From positions 1,302,001 through 1,366,000 of the forward strand of contig NZ_CP012034.1 of NCBI RefSeq assembly GCF_001050475.1: 64,000 nt of DNA, read 5' to 3'. Below are positions 43,725 to 52,747 of this stretch, piece by piece. The stretch comes from Companilactobacillus ginsenosidimutans. GTDB taxonomy: Bacteria > Bacillota > Bacilli > Lactobacillales > Lactobacillaceae. The notes under the pieces were generated by a model. That model was not told the origin of the DNA. It searched no databases and saw nothing but the letters and a program-made list of their open reading frames with translations. Position numbers and translations under genes: made by a program. Every line of letters begins with the position of its first letter. The stretch's first letter is position 1.

Positions 43725-44189
43725 TTAGCGAATCACAGAAACCGAAACCTTAGAATCATTGACAATACGAGCAGCTTGAGAACCAATAGTATTACGATTA
43801 CGGTTCTTCTCCTCAACACCAACAATAACCAAGTCCGGTTCAAACTTAGGAATTACTTGTTCAACAATAACATGACCAGGATTACCTTCAGTAACCATCA
43901 AATGAATATCTTCCACACCATAAGTTTTTGCCTTCTCACCGTATGTTTCAAGAAGTTCCTTGATCTCATTACGGCGTTCTGACAAGGTATCCTTATCAAG
44001 TGATTGGAAAATGTTCAAGTCACCTGTTTCCAAAACAGATACAATTCCTAATTTGGCATTGTAGTGTTTCGCAAGTGAACAGGCATAGTTAAAGGCATTC
44101 TTCGATGAAACGAAGTCGTCTGAATCAACACAAATAAGTATCCTATCGTATTCAATCTTTGTGACCTTGTATCCCTTTAATTCATCCAT
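43725..44189 (-). CDS. Universal stress protein (UspA family)
   Basis: The 154-residue protein fits the Usp fold: DRILICVDSDDFVSSKNAFN opens it. The late VIVGVEEKNRNRNTIGSQAA with ...VSVIR corresponds to the ATP-binding G-2x-G-9x-G(S/T) loop, here altered (GVEEKNRN), so nucleotide binding may be weak. AGGAGG precedes the ATG. It is downstream of the ATP-grasp gene by 15 bp, so probably in one operon. A second Usp gene is at 55553-56038. Confidence 0.85.
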   Translation of the reverse strand: MDELKGYKVTKIEYDRILICVDSDDFVSSKNAFNYACSLAKHYNAKLGIVSVLETGDLNIFQSLDKDTLSERRNEIKELLETYGEKAKTYGVEDIHLMVTEGNPGHVIVEQVIPKFEPDLVIVGVEEKNRNRNTIGSQAARIVNDSKVSVSVIR

Positions 44190-44204
44190 TGTACAGCCTC
44201 CTAA

Positions 44205-45425
44205 TTATTTGAAATCTCGTCCCTTGTTAGCTTCGAAGTATGTGTCAAAACGTTTTACATAGTTATGGAACATATAAGTTAGTAGCAACCAACGCTTGAA
44301 AGAACGGTCTTTGTCGTAGAAAACGGTTGTGCCGACTCTATCTTGTTTAATAAGATCTTCAGCATAATGACTAGCTTCGTTATCAGCAGCATACTTGCGG
44401 AACACTTTAACAGGCACGCCTAACCAAAGCTTGTGTTGTGCTTTATTCTTATTTGCATAAACGGTTGGTTCATTTTCTAGGCTATTTTCAATATAATCTT
44501 CCACTACATATTTAGCAAGGTTATAGCCATTCAAGGTAACGAAGAAGCTACTTCTACCCATACGTAGATTGATTTCAAAGAATTTGAACGTGTTGTCACG
44601 CGAGTCAAATTTCATATCGAAGTTAGCATATCCAGTAAATTTGATGTCTTCGAGGAATTTTTGAACCAAGTCATAAACATCTTGGTTAAATTCAGGCACG
44701 ATGGCAACGTAATTACCAATAGCTTGTGGAGTTGGATCCTCCAAAATTGGGTGACCAAGACACATCATTTTCACATGATGCTCCTTATCAACATAGGCAT
44801 TTAACACACGCATGTTAGAGTCATCCCCAGGAATAAAGTCTTGTAAAATCAAATCTGACGTATAACCGTTGTCATAAATTTTACCAACAATATCCTTGAA
44901 CTCAGCATCAGAATGGATCGTAAAAGCCTTCTTGCGGCCTTCAAAATGAATATCTAACCATTCCACACTATTAGCTGGCTTCAAAGCAACTGGGTAGTCA
45001 TAAGGCACTTTGATTTCGTCGTGATCCTCATACATTGCTTTTGTAACAATTGTTGTAAGTGGATGTGGCAATTTGTGCTCGTCGGCAACTTTATAAAAGC
45101 TTTCCTTGTTGTTCAATGATTTTAACAAGTCATAGTCGACATATGGGCAAATAAATGTCTTTGATAATTCTTCCTTGTGCTTACTGATGAGTTCGGCATA
45201 ACCGTCCCCACAGCCAATCAAGATAACTGGTTCTTCATGTTTTTCATATTTTTTAGCAATTTCACGCATTTTTTCGATAAAAACTGGGTCTTCAGCAAAA
45301 CCGGAAAAAAGTGTTAGATTTAGTATTTTAGTATAACGGGTAGGTGCCAATTGGGCTTCAGCATAGGCTTGTACGGTTTCCCCATATTGGTCATGGAAAG
45401 CACGGGCCATTCCGTATACGTTCAT
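44205..45425 (-). CDS. ATP-grasp domain protein (carboxylate-amine ligase type)
   Basis: About 406 residues from the first ATG. ATP-grasp features: PVALKPANSVEW (nucleotide lysine, about 138), LILQDFIPGDDSNMRVLNAY (about 195) and FFEINLRMGRSSFFV (Mg-binding Glu-Asn, about 290). Such proteins join a carboxylate to an amine using ATP, often in wall or small-peptide synthesis. The frame continues upstream without stop for another 23 codons (ESGKKFTPVLLGSD directly precedes the ATG), which looks like true N-terminal sequence but has no standard start; see findings. Partner Usp gene follows. Confidence 0.8.
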   Translation of the reverse strand: MNVYGMARAFHDQYGETVQAYAEAQLAPTRYTKILNLTLFSGFAEDPVFIEKMREIAKKYEKHEEPVILIGCGDGYAELISKHKEELSKTFICPYVDYDLLKSLNNKESFYKVADEHKLPHPLTTIVTKAMYEDHDEIKVPYDYPVALKPANSVEWLDIHFEGRKKAFTIHSDAEFKDIVGKIYDNGYTSDLILQDFIPGDDSNMRVLNAYVDKEHHVKMMCLGHPILEDPTPQAIGNYVAIVPEFNQDVYDLVQKFLEDIKFTGYANFDMKFDSRDNTFKFFEINLRMGRSSFFVTLNGYNLAKYVVEDYIENSLENEPTVYANKNKAQHKLWLGVPVKVFRKYAADNEASHYAEDLIKQDRVGTTVFYDKDRSFKRWLLLTYMFHNYVKRFDTYFEANKGRDFK

Positions 45426-45531
45426 ATCACTACCTAAAAGGACAGGTGTGAATTTCTTTCCTGATTCAGTTTCGATAGGTATCAGCCTCTCACTATAATT
45501 CTCTTATTTTATTTATTTACAATCACGTTTG

Positions 45532-45540
45532 ATTATACCA
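45532..45540 (-). promoter_or_regulatory. Extended -10 promoter of the ATP-grasp/Usp operon
   Basis: TGGTATAAT on the minus strand, with start of transcription expected near 45525. Confidence 0.45.
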
Positions 45541-45611
45541 TATTTGGTTTTTGGTTTATTTTTGTATAGTTGTGGGTAGAATTGTATTTTTATTGGTTTA
45601 ATTATATTTTG

Positions 45612-45787
45612 GTGGAGGTTGGCTGCCGTTCTCCGGTGAAGTTCGGCGGGGGCTGGAACGCTGTGACCCGATTTTAGTAGGAACGTACGAGCTAAAGCTC
45701 GTGCGCAACAGTCATATAGTTGGCTACGCCAACGAACAACCAAGGATGCCGCGGCTGAGCCCCCGGCGAACTTCACCTGCGAATTGG
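45612..45787. repeat. Large intergenic hairpin element 9 (type B/D)
   Basis: Arms GGTGAAGTTCGGCGGGGGCT (45635-45654) and AGCCCCCGGCGAACTTCACC (45758-45777), 19 of 20 paired. Inner hairpin ACGAGC.AAA.GCTCGT and GTTGGC/GCCAAC. Same architecture as element 1 with a different arm sequence. The rest of the 644-bp gap (45788-45985) shows nothing recognisable. Confidence 0.88.
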
Positions 45788-45989
45788 GTTTCAAATACAA
45801 TTCCTTTTTTTGTTTGGGCCGGTGGTTCACTGTTTTATTGCAATACTTTTACTACTTTGATTGTGCATTATTGCCTACTTGCACTACATTGAGTTAGATA
45901 TTCAGTTCAAAACCGTTTCATGATCACTCTGGGATTGCTCTTATATTCTTGGGTGGTTAATGCCATGGTTAGGTGCTTTTATTCATGCA

Positions 45990-46030
45990 AAAATGACCTC
46001 TTCCTTTTTAATTGGACGGGGTCATTTTTA
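45990..46030. terminator. Terminator of the DegV gene
   Basis: AAAATGACC.C.TCC/GGA.G.GGTCATTTT, usable on both strands; 40 bp after the DegV stop. Confidence 0.8.
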
Positions 46031-46069
46031 TTGTTTTCTTAACTTTTTCTTGTTACTTTCTTTACTCTT

Positions 46070-46924
46070 TTAATCCATTGGAACTACGGCTACTCCGACT
46101 AGTCCTGGTCCTGTGTGGACTCCTAATGCTGGTCCTACTTTGCTGAAGAATTCCTTGGTTCCGTGTATTCCGTGTTCTTCTAGTGTTGCTAACATTTGTC
46201 CACCGGCTTTTTCATCTGCACCATGTGCTACTGCTAGATAATAATTCTGACAGTCTCCGATATCTTCAGATATCTTTTCGCGCATGATTTTTTGTCCTCT
46301 TTTCATTCCTCGGGCTTTTCCGATGGCGGTATAGATGCCTTCTTCATTGCAAGTTATGATTGGGGCTAGTTTTAGGACGCCTCCTACCATTGATGATACT
46401 CGACCGATTCTTCCTCCGGCTCTTAGGTAGGTTAATGTTGGGATGCAGAAGTAGCCTCTTGCGTTTAAACAGGCTTTTTCTACTCCAGTTACTACTTCTT
46501 CAAAAGTTTTCTCTTTATCTATTAGATCCTTTGCCACTACTGCTATTAAGCCAGCAGTTATGGCTACTTGTTTCGTATCGAAGGATTTATAAGTGAACCG
46601 ATCATCGTCCTCTAAAAAGGTGTTTAGAAAATTGAAGGTTCCACTTAGGTTTGATGAGATAGAAATTGAGATTATTTTTGTGTATCCATCAACAAATGCT
46701 TCGTCCAGAGTCCGTTGAATGCTGTCTCCGGAAGGTAACGATGTCTTTGGTATCTCCGTGGGTAGGTTATCATAAACTTCTTCTGGAGTTATATTTACCC
46801 TATCTAAGTAGTTTCTATCTTTATAAATAATTTGCATTGGTAATTCGTATACGCCGGGTTTGTTCAAATATTCCTCAGGAATATCACAACATGAGTCGAC
46901 GAATACCGCGATTCTTTCAGTCAT
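46070..46924 (-). CDS. DegV-family fatty-acid-binding protein
   Basis: The 284-residue protein has IAVFVDSCCDIPEEYL at the start, TSLPSGDSIQRTLDE (about 62-76) and ISISSNLSGTFNFL (about 88-101), the two DegV lipid-binding segments, with RAGGRIGRVSSMVG (about 170). DegV (FakB) proteins hold a fatty acid for phosphorylation by FakA in phospholipid synthesis; FakA is not in the window. AGAAGGGT precedes the ATG. Single gene with own terminator. Confidence 0.92.
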   Translation of the reverse strand: MTERIAVFVDSCCDIPEEYLNKPGVYELPMQIIYKDRNYLDRVNITPEEVYDNLPTEIPKTSLPSGDSIQRTLDEAFVDGYTKIISISISSNLSGTFNFLNTFLEDDDRFTYKSFDTKQVAITAGLIAVVAKDLIDKEKTFEEVVTGVEKACLNARGYFCIPTLTYLRAGGRIGRVSSMVGGVLKLAPIITCNEEGIYTAIGKARGMKRGQKIMREKISEDIGDCQNYYLAVAHGADEKAGGQMLATLEEHGIHGTKEFFSKVGPALGVHTGPGLVGVAVVPMD

Positions 46925-47074
46925 AATTTAGTACCCTTCTTTGTCCGCAATCTTGAAATTTTGATTGCTCGAGCTAATAGTATTACTCTTACTTTATAGG
47001 TAATTATAACTGGAAAAACTCGGATTAGATACTAAAAGACTTCAGAATATTAAAATATTTTTAAAATATTTTGC

Positions 47075-47905
47075 CTAAAACTCTTGATATTTTGAAGGGT
47101 CTTGATCATGTGTGCGACCGTTGAACTTGGTCAATTTGTTGATGACTGACATGTCCTCATCGCTAATTTGGAAATCAAAGATATCGATGTTGCCAGCTTG
47201 TCTTGATGGTGTTGATGATTTAGGAATTGGTAATGTGCCAAGTTGTACTTCCCAACGCAAAATTAGTTGTCCAACATTCTTGTTATATTTGGCGGCTAAT
47301 TCTTTTAACGTGGCATCATTTAGCATTACACTTGCTCGACCGAGTGGGCTCCATGCTTGAGTTAAAATTCCATGCTCTTCATCATATTTTCTTTGTGGTG
47401 CTTGATTGAAGTATGGATGTAATTCAATTTGGTTGATTACTGGCATTACACCAGTTTCTTTCTCTAATCTGTCCAAGTGTTCTGGTAAAAAGTTTGAAAC
47501 CCCAATCGAACGAACTAAACCAAATTTTTGTGCATCAACTAATGCTTGCCATGCTTCTACATAGTGATCTTCAATTGGATTTGGCCAGTGGATTAGGTAC
47601 ATGTCATAGTAATCTAATCCTGCTCGATAAAGTGATTCTTCAATAGTGTCGATTGCTTCATGATAGTCGTGATGCCTGCCTGGTAGTTTTGATGAGATTA
47701 TTAGTTCTGAACGTGGTACTGAAGTACGACGAACTGCTTCTCCCACTGCTCCTTCATTTTCGTAGTTGAAAGCAGTGTCTAGTAGACGGTAGCCTTGGTC
47801 TATTGCAGAATTTATTACGTTTACTCCATGGGATCCATTTAGTTTGTAGGTCCCGAATCCTACTTTTGGTACTGTTAGACCGTCTTTTAATGTATATGTT
47901 TCCAT
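47075..47905 (-). CDS. Aldo/keto reductase
   Basis: The 276-residue protein shows the AKR tetrad: Asp in LLDTAFNYENE with Tyr (about 43-48), Lys in SSKLPGRHH (about 73), His in YLIHWPNP (about 107). The NADPH site is IPKSSTPSRQAGNIDIFDF near residue 230. It belongs to the 2,5-diketo-D-gluconate reductase-like group (AKR5), which reduces aldehydes and ketones; physiological substrate unknown. GAGGAGGAA precedes the ATG. Confidence 0.92.
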   Translation of the reverse strand: METYTLKDGLTVPKVGFGTYKLNGSHGVNVINSAIDQGYRLLDTAFNYENEGAVGEAVRRTSVPRSELIISSKLPGRHHDYHEAIDTIEESLYRAGLDYYDMYLIHWPNPIEDHYVEAWQALVDAQKFGLVRSIGVSNFLPEHLDRLEKETGVMPVINQIELHPYFNQAPQRKYDEEHGILTQAWSPLGRASVMLNDATLKELAAKYNKNVGQLILRWEVQLGTLPIPKSSTPSRQAGNIDIFDFQISDEDMSVINKLTKFNGRTHDQDPSKYQEF

Positions 47906-47948
47906 TTGGTATTCCTCCTCTGGTAGTTATATTTAGCTTAGCATTTTA

Positions 47949-48323
47949 CTAAATATCCAGCATATCTTTTACATTCAATAGCAAATCTTGATACTGATTT
48001 GTACTGATTCTGTTTACGACCCGTCCATGCCTGGCAATGTAATCATAATTTTGTAGTTGCCATAGGAATACATATCCTTTAACACCATTTCTTCCACCAG
48101 GAATCAGAATTGGATAGTACGCTGGTGAGCCACTGGCTCTATCAGATGTTGTTATAGGCAAAGCTAAAACCAAACCAGTTCTTCTATTGTAATCGTCTGA
48201 ACTCATCACAACCATATGTCTTCTAATGTTTCCCGATTCAACATCATGGCCGCCTGATTCCCTGCCGGCATGTGGCTCAGCGTCTATTATTATGACATCA
48301 CCTTGTAATGGATATTTACTCAT
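47949..48323 (-). CDS. mazF: MazF/PemK-type endoribonuclease toxin
   Basis: The 124-residue protein matches PemK/MazF: GDVIIIDAEPHAGRESGGHD (loop near catalytic Arg), RRHMVVMSSDDYNRRTGLVL, ALPITTS and late GYVFLWQLQNYDY. MazF toxins cut single-stranded RNA at short sequences when the labile antitoxin is lost. The gene overlaps its antitoxin by 4 bp (ATGA), the usual arrangement with antitoxin first. Confidence 0.9.
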   Translation of the reverse strand: MSKYPLQGDVIIIDAEPHAGRESGGHDVESGNIRRHMVVMSSDDYNRRTGLVLALPITTSDRASGSPAYYPILIPGGRNGVKGYVFLWQLQNYDYIARHGRVVNRISTNQYQDLLLNVKDMLDI

Positions 48324-48571
48324 TCTAAGCGCTCCTTACCAACGGGTTTCAACTCTGATGCTTCCGGTATATTATTCAAATCAGCTCTAAAATCATAATC
48401 TTGAAGTTCAGGACTGCTGAAGATATTTACGTGTTTCACAGGCATGTAGATGATAGAACCGTCATTTTTCTCCATTACACTATACTTCTGACCCACATTT
48501 TCGCTTAGATCTGCTGGTGCGGTCAAAATAAGACTATTTCCTGATTTTCTTAGTATTACTTCTTTAGTCAT
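48320..48571 (-). CDS. mazE: MazE-type antitoxin
   Basis: The 83-residue protein begins EVILRKSGNSLILTAPADL, an AbrB/MazE swapped-hairpin DNA-binding domain, and continues with an acidic, proline-containing tail (YDFRADLNNIPEASE) that would wrap around MazF. GGAGGT is found before the ATG. With MazF it should autorepress its own promoter; no clear palindrome was identified upstream. Confidence 0.85.
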   Translation of the reverse strand: MTKEVILRKSGNSLILTAPADLSENVGQKYSVMEKNDGSIIYMPVKHVNIFSSPELQDYDFRADLNNIPEASELKPVGKERLE

Positions 48572-48704
48572 GATATATGTACCTCCATTGATGTTGTGTA
48601 ATAGTATTATACCTCATATCATAACTAAAGCAATACATTTGTATATACGTTAGGGTGGGAAATTTATTCACACATAAACGATCTTGAAAACCTATAGAGA
48701 AGGA

Positions 48705-48734
48705 AAAAAGAGTCCGCTTGCGCGGGCTCTTTTG
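48705..48734. terminator. Bidirectional terminator after asnB and element 10
   Basis: AAAAGAG.CCGC/GCGG.CTCTTTT around a 4-base loop. Confidence 0.8.
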
Positions 48735-48756
48735 ATGTTTGTATTTTGCTGGTTGG

Positions 48757-48935
48757 GGTTCACTTTGGATATGCTATACGTTTGCCCCGTTTATAGTGGA
48801 AACGCTAAAAATCACACTAAACACTGCACATAAGTCGCCCAGAGCTGCGGGGGTGTTATGCACCCCTCTCCGCTTTGGTCGTCTTATGCTCCGTGTTTAA
48901 GAGCGTGTGATTTTTGGCTCTTGATTTTTGGCTCT
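48757..48935. repeat. Large intergenic hairpin element 10 (type A, extended copy)
   Basis: Almost the same as element 7, including the 40-bp upstream extension; arms GCTAAAAATCACACTAAACAC (first 20 bases) at 48803-48823 and the complement at 48893-48918. The right end TGATTTTTGGCTCT is tandemly duplicated (48908-48921, 48922-48935). The terminal CTA at 48934-48936 is the complement of the asnB stop. Confidence 0.9.
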
Positions 48936-50838
48936 ACTCTGCTGCACTAACAAAAACCTCTGGATCAACCTGAGGTTTCTTACCGTCATTGATGAAGTAT
49001 ACGGTATACCAGATTAAGAATGTATAGATCGTCCAGATTTTACGTCTGTCATCATTTAATCCGTGATAGAAGCCATCTAACATGTTAATGATTTTATTTT
49101 GGTCGAAGAATTCAGCTACGAAGTCTTGGCTAAATAGTTCGTGGATTTCGTTGTAGATTTTTTCTGTGTGCATCCAGTCTCTGATTGGTACTGGGAAACC
49201 TAGTTTCTCACGTTTTGCCCACTCTGCTGGCAAGGCACGTTCTGCTGCTACTCTAAGTGCATACTTGCTGTCTTTACTGTTTAGTAAGTATTTTGTTGGG
49301 ATTCCTTCTGCTAATTCAGCAACTTTTTTATCTAGGAATGGAACTCTTAATTCCATTGAGTTGGCCATACTCATACGGTCAGCTTTTAGAATAATGTCGT
49401 TTGCCATGAATTGGTGAAGATCTAGATATTGCATCTTTTTAACTTCGTCTTGGTAATCTGCTACTTTACGATAACTGCGCATAACGATATCTTTTACAGA
49501 TCGTGATTTCTCAAATTTTGGTTTCACAACTGCAGCTGCTTCTTGTTCACTGAATACTTTTGCTTGTCCAATGAAAAATTCTTCAGCTTTGGCTGTTGAC
49601 TCGTATAAATGCAATCTTCCGGGAAAGTTAGGTAGCTTCTTGAAGCCGTGACCTAGCTTATAACGGATACCCTTAGGCAATTTCTTTAATTCTTCAGCAA
49701 AAACTCTGACAGTTTTTGAATGAGAATGGAAGCCATAATTTGCATATCCAGCAAATAGTTCGTCTGCTCCCTCACCAGAAAGAATAACTGTTACGTCCCT
49801 CTTTGCTAGTTTTGTTAGGAAGTATAATGGCACACATGAAGGGTTTGAATCAGGTTCATCCATGTAATATTGGATCAATGGAATAGACTTCATTGCTTCT
49901 TCTGAAGTTACTACTCCACGAGTGTTTTCGAGACCTAGTTTGTCAGCTAACAATTTAGCTGCAGATCCCTCCTCATAGGTACTTGTATCAAAATCGATTG
50001 AATATGTGTGTTGAGGTTTTGAAATTGCAGTGATGTAACTTGAGTCGACACCACTTGATAGAAGTGAACCAACTGGAACATCAGCAATTTCGTGAGCTTT
50101 AACTGAATCACGTAATGTTTCATCAATTTTTTGAACAGTTTCTTCAAAACTTAAATGATTTTCTTTGAAATCAATATCCCAATACTTCTTGATGTGAAGT
50201 TTTCCATTCTTGAAAGTGAAATAGTGACCTTCTGGAATACGGAAAACGTTCTTGAAGAATGTTTCATTTAAAGCTGAATATTGGAATGTCAAATAAGGTT
50301 TCAAAGCCTCTTTATTTAACTCTTTTTGAAAATTAGGGTGCTTCAAGAATGACTTAATCTCTGAGCCAAAAATGAATGTACCGTTTTTGTTGTAATAGTA
50401 AAGTGGCTTAATACCAAAGAAATCACGTGCTCCGGTGATATCGCCTGTTTTTAGATCATAAATTACGAAGGCAAACATTCCGCGAATTTGTTTGAGTAAG
50501 CCTTCCATACCCCATTCTTCAAAACCATGGAGTAATACTTCTGTGTCAGTTTCTGTAGTAAAGGTGTGACCGTCTTCGATCAATACTTTTCTAATATCTT
50601 GATAGTTATAAATCTCTCCATTAAAAATAATGGCCTTACTTTTATCTTCATTATAAATTGGTTGCATACCACTATTAATATCGATAATACTTAATCGACG
50701 AAATCCTAGTGCCGTGTCTTCATTAACTAGTTCCCCTGAACTATTTGGACCACGATGTTTAATCGTTTCCATCATTGCCTCTATAACAGGTTTCTTATCA
50801 GCAATTTTATTGTCTACAAAACCGACGATACCGCACAT
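48934..50838 (-). CDS. asnB: Asparagine synthase (glutamine-hydrolysing)
   Basis: The 634-residue protein starts MCGIVGF, with Cys1 as the glutaminase nucleophile, and has RGPNSSGE and NGEIYNYQDIR in the amidotransferase half. The synthetase half has LLSSGVDSSYITA (ATP pyrophosphatase loop, about 258) and SGEGADELFAGY (about 355). It converts aspartate to asparagine; related proteins amidate wall precursors, so a role in peptidoglycan amidation is possible. AAGGAGAAG precedes the ATG. It follows the metallophosphoesterase gene by 13 bp, an operon. The TAG stop is supplied by the edge of element 10. Confidence 0.94.
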   Translation of the reverse strand: MCGIVGFVDNKIADKKPVIEAMMETIKHRGPNSSGELVNEDTALGFRRLSIIDINSGMQPIYNEDKSKAIIFNGEIYNYQDIRKVLIEDGHTFTTETDTEVLLHGFEEWGMEGLLKQIRGMFAFVIYDLKTGDITGARDFFGIKPLYYYNKNGTFIFGSEIKSFLKHPNFQKELNKEALKPYLTFQYSALNETFFKNVFRIPEGHYFTFKNGKLHIKKYWDIDFKENHLSFEETVQKIDETLRDSVKAHEIADVPVGSLLSSGVDSSYITAISKPQHTYSIDFDTSTYEEGSAAKLLADKLGLENTRGVVTSEEAMKSIPLIQYYMDEPDSNPSCVPLYFLTKLAKRDVTVILSGEGADELFAGYANYGFHSHSKTVRVFAEELKKLPKGIRYKLGHGFKKLPNFPGRLHLYESTAKAEEFFIGQAKVFSEQEAAAVVKPKFEKSRSVKDIVMRSYRKVADYQDEVKKMQYLDLHQFMANDIILKADRMSMANSMELRVPFLDKKVAELAEGIPTKYLLNSKDSKYALRVAAERALPAEWAKREKLGFPVPIRDWMHTEKIYNEIHELFSQDFVAEFFDQNKIINMLDGFYHGLNDDRRKIWTIYTFLIWYTVYFINDGKKPQVDPEVFVSAAE

Positions 50839-50851
50839 ATTTTACTTCTCC

Positions 50852-52021
50852 TTAAATTTCAAAACTTACAAATCTAGTTGCTGCGCCATATCCAAAAATC
50901 TGCAACAGCATTTTATCAGGATTGATGTTGATGAAATACCCTGCTAATTCAGAGATTTCATTATATCTTCTGTCCCACTTTTTATTGTAATCAGTAGTTA
51001 GGCCATGTTGCTTCCCCATTAAAGCCGAACAATTTAATATTATATGATTAATTCCCGCAACTTTGAAGTACTTTTCATAATGCATATGACCACAAATGTA
51101 GTTGGAAATCTTTGAAATGCCGGTATCAGTGAAGTTAAAGTGTAAATCAACTCCAAAATCTCCTGACAATTCATTTTTTAACTCACCAATATCTTTGTTG
51201 TTGAAGCTGGTAAAAATCTGTTGGACTAAATCACCATTAAAGTTCAATGCTGATCTACCAGCTGGGCTAATCAAGTTAGCATGACCAAATACGACGACAT
51301 GTTTGTCGACCGTTTTTTCTAGAATAGAAATTAAATCATCTAATTGTTGCTCGCGGATTCCACGAACCTTTTTAAAATCGTATTTCTTAGTACCACCATT
51401 CAAGATATAAGGAATATCACTTGTGTTAAGAAAAATGACACGGATGTCCCCTTTATCAATCCAGGCAACTTTTGAAACTGAATTCAATCGCTTAATTTCA
51501 GGTTGTTCGAAATCAGCTTTGGTAACAATGTTGTAGTAGTCATCACGTCCAAATGAGGCTGAATTGACAAATTTATGCTCATCATACTTGTCATTTTCAT
51601 CGTGATTTCCCTCGAGCACAAAAAATGGATGAATGCTCTTTTGATAATTTTCCATGGTAAATTGCAATAATCCACGACTGATTTCTGGCTTGTCGCTGCC
51701 GTCAATCATGTCACCCAAGTGAATATTGTAATCCACTGGGAGCTTGTCGCTGGCTTCATTTGCTTCAATAATATGACGCACGCCATTAAGGCCGTAGTAT
51801 GATGCACTCGCTACGGCTTTTTCATGTGAGTCAGTTAAAACTGACAACGTTAAACTCTTGTCTGTGATGTTTGGCTTGACGTTTTTCATGAAAACATTAC
51901 TGATATATTCAGTAAAGAATGGCCTTGATTTCAATTTTCTCAGAAAATTGTCTGTTTGAACAGAAATAAACTCAGAAGGTCTTCTACGAAACATTTTTTT
52001 AGTAAGAAATTTAATTTTCAT
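50852..52021 (-). CDS. Calcineurin-like metallophosphoesterase
   Basis: The 389-residue protein contains the five metallophosphoesterase blocks in order: LTDSHEK (D-x-H, about 63), HLGDMIDGS (about 103), LEGNHDEND (about 138), VVFGHANL (about 245) and YICGHMHYEKYF (about 313). No signal peptide. Substrate unknown; the family includes nucleotidases, phospholipid and protein phosphatases. It is the first gene of the operon with asnB. AGGAGG precedes the ATG. Confidence 0.85.
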   Translation of the reverse strand: MKIKFLTKKMFRRRPSEFISVQTDNFLRKLKSRPFFTEYISNVFMKNVKPNITDKSLTLSVLTDSHEKAVASASYYGLNGVRHIIEANEASDKLPVDYNIHLGDMIDGSDKPEISRGLLQFTMENYQKSIHPFFVLEGNHDENDKYDEHKFVNSASFGRDDYYNIVTKADFEQPEIKRLNSVSKVAWIDKGDIRVIFLNTSDIPYILNGGTKKYDFKKVRGIREQQLDDLISILEKTVDKHVVVFGHANLISPAGRSALNFNGDLVQQIFTSFNNKDIGELKNELSGDFGVDLHFNFTDTGISKISNYICGHMHYEKYFKVAGINHIILNCSALMGKQHGLTTDYNKKWDRRYNEISELAGYFININPDKMLLQIFGYGAATRFVSFEI

Positions 52022-52071
52022 AATAAATCCTCCTAATCAGCTAAATATTATCATGTTTTAAATCGCAACAA

Positions 52072-52099
52072 ACAAAAAAACCATCATAATCGATGGTTT
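52072..52099 (-). terminator. Terminator of the GNAT gene at 52147
   Basis: AAACCATC/GATGGTTT hairpin with T-run on the minus strand. Confidence 0.8.
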
Positions 52100-52146
52100 C
52101 TCACTATAATTATTGTACAACTTTTTTAGGTATATTGAACCTTACA

Positions 52147-52671
52147 TTAATGTAAGAGCATTTGATATGCTTTACGAACGCCTTCGTCCTCTTCCATACT
52201 GATTTCACCTTTTTCGATGAATCCATTAGTTGTAATAACGTGTTGCATTACTAAGTTATCAGGGTGTGTATCAATTCTCACATCTGTATAACCTAGTTGA
52301 TATGACATTGTTAGTAGTTGACGAATCAAGGCAGCTGATAAATGTTGTCCTTGGTGACCTGGTTCAACGGCGATTCTATGAATAACTGAGTATTCTTTGT
52401 TAGAATCTTTGTCCCATTCCCCATTGACTAGCTCTTCATAGTTAGGTTCGATTCCTTGTTGAAGTGCGGCTGTTCCCACAACTTCACCGTCTAATAACAT
52501 AACGTAATTAATTCCATCTTTTAAATCTTGTGTCAAAATTGCTTCATCAGGATAACCAGTTTGCCATTGATCGACACCACGATCACGTAATGTCTTTTTG
52601 GCACCGGCAATAATACCTAGAACTTTTGGTAAATCCTCATCTCTTGCTTGACGTAAATAGATGCTACTCAT
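52147..52671 (-). CDS. GNAT-family N-acetyltransferase
   Basis: The 174-residue protein has VIHRIAVEPGHQGQHLSAAL with the acetyl-CoA Q/R-x-x-G-x-A/G loop (here HQGQHLSA, about 105-112) and the later TDVRIDTHPDNLVMQHVI with FIEKGE. The YLRQARDEDLPKVLGII opening is typical of the YjcK/PhnO-like subgroup. Substrate unknown. GGAGG precedes the ATG. Single gene. Confidence 0.85.
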   Translation of the reverse strand: MSSIYLRQARDEDLPKVLGIIAGAKKTLRDRGVDQWQTGYPDEAILTQDLKDGINYVMLLDGEVVGTAALQQGIEPNYEELVNGEWDKDSNKEYSVIHRIAVEPGHQGQHLSAALIRQLLTMSYQLGYTDVRIDTHPDNLVMQHVITTNGFIEKGEISMEEDEGVRKAYQMLLH

Positions 52672-52747
52672 TTTACGACCTCCATTAACTAAAATTCTTC
52701 ATTCCGATATTTAAACAAAAAGAAGATTCAATGGCAAGCATTTTTTG

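Noticed and set aside
43456..43728. Open frame of 90 codons through hairpin element 8
   Set aside because: Frames of this kind recur in every type B copy because the core is repeated; the arms are self-complementary and there is no ribosome site.
45513..45830. Minus-strand open frame of 105 codons
   Set aside because: It spans hairpin element 9 and lacks a ribosome site.
36771..48935. CRISPR repeats, because similar units recur
   Set aside because: The units are 120-200 bp, kilobases apart, with no regular spacers or cas genes.
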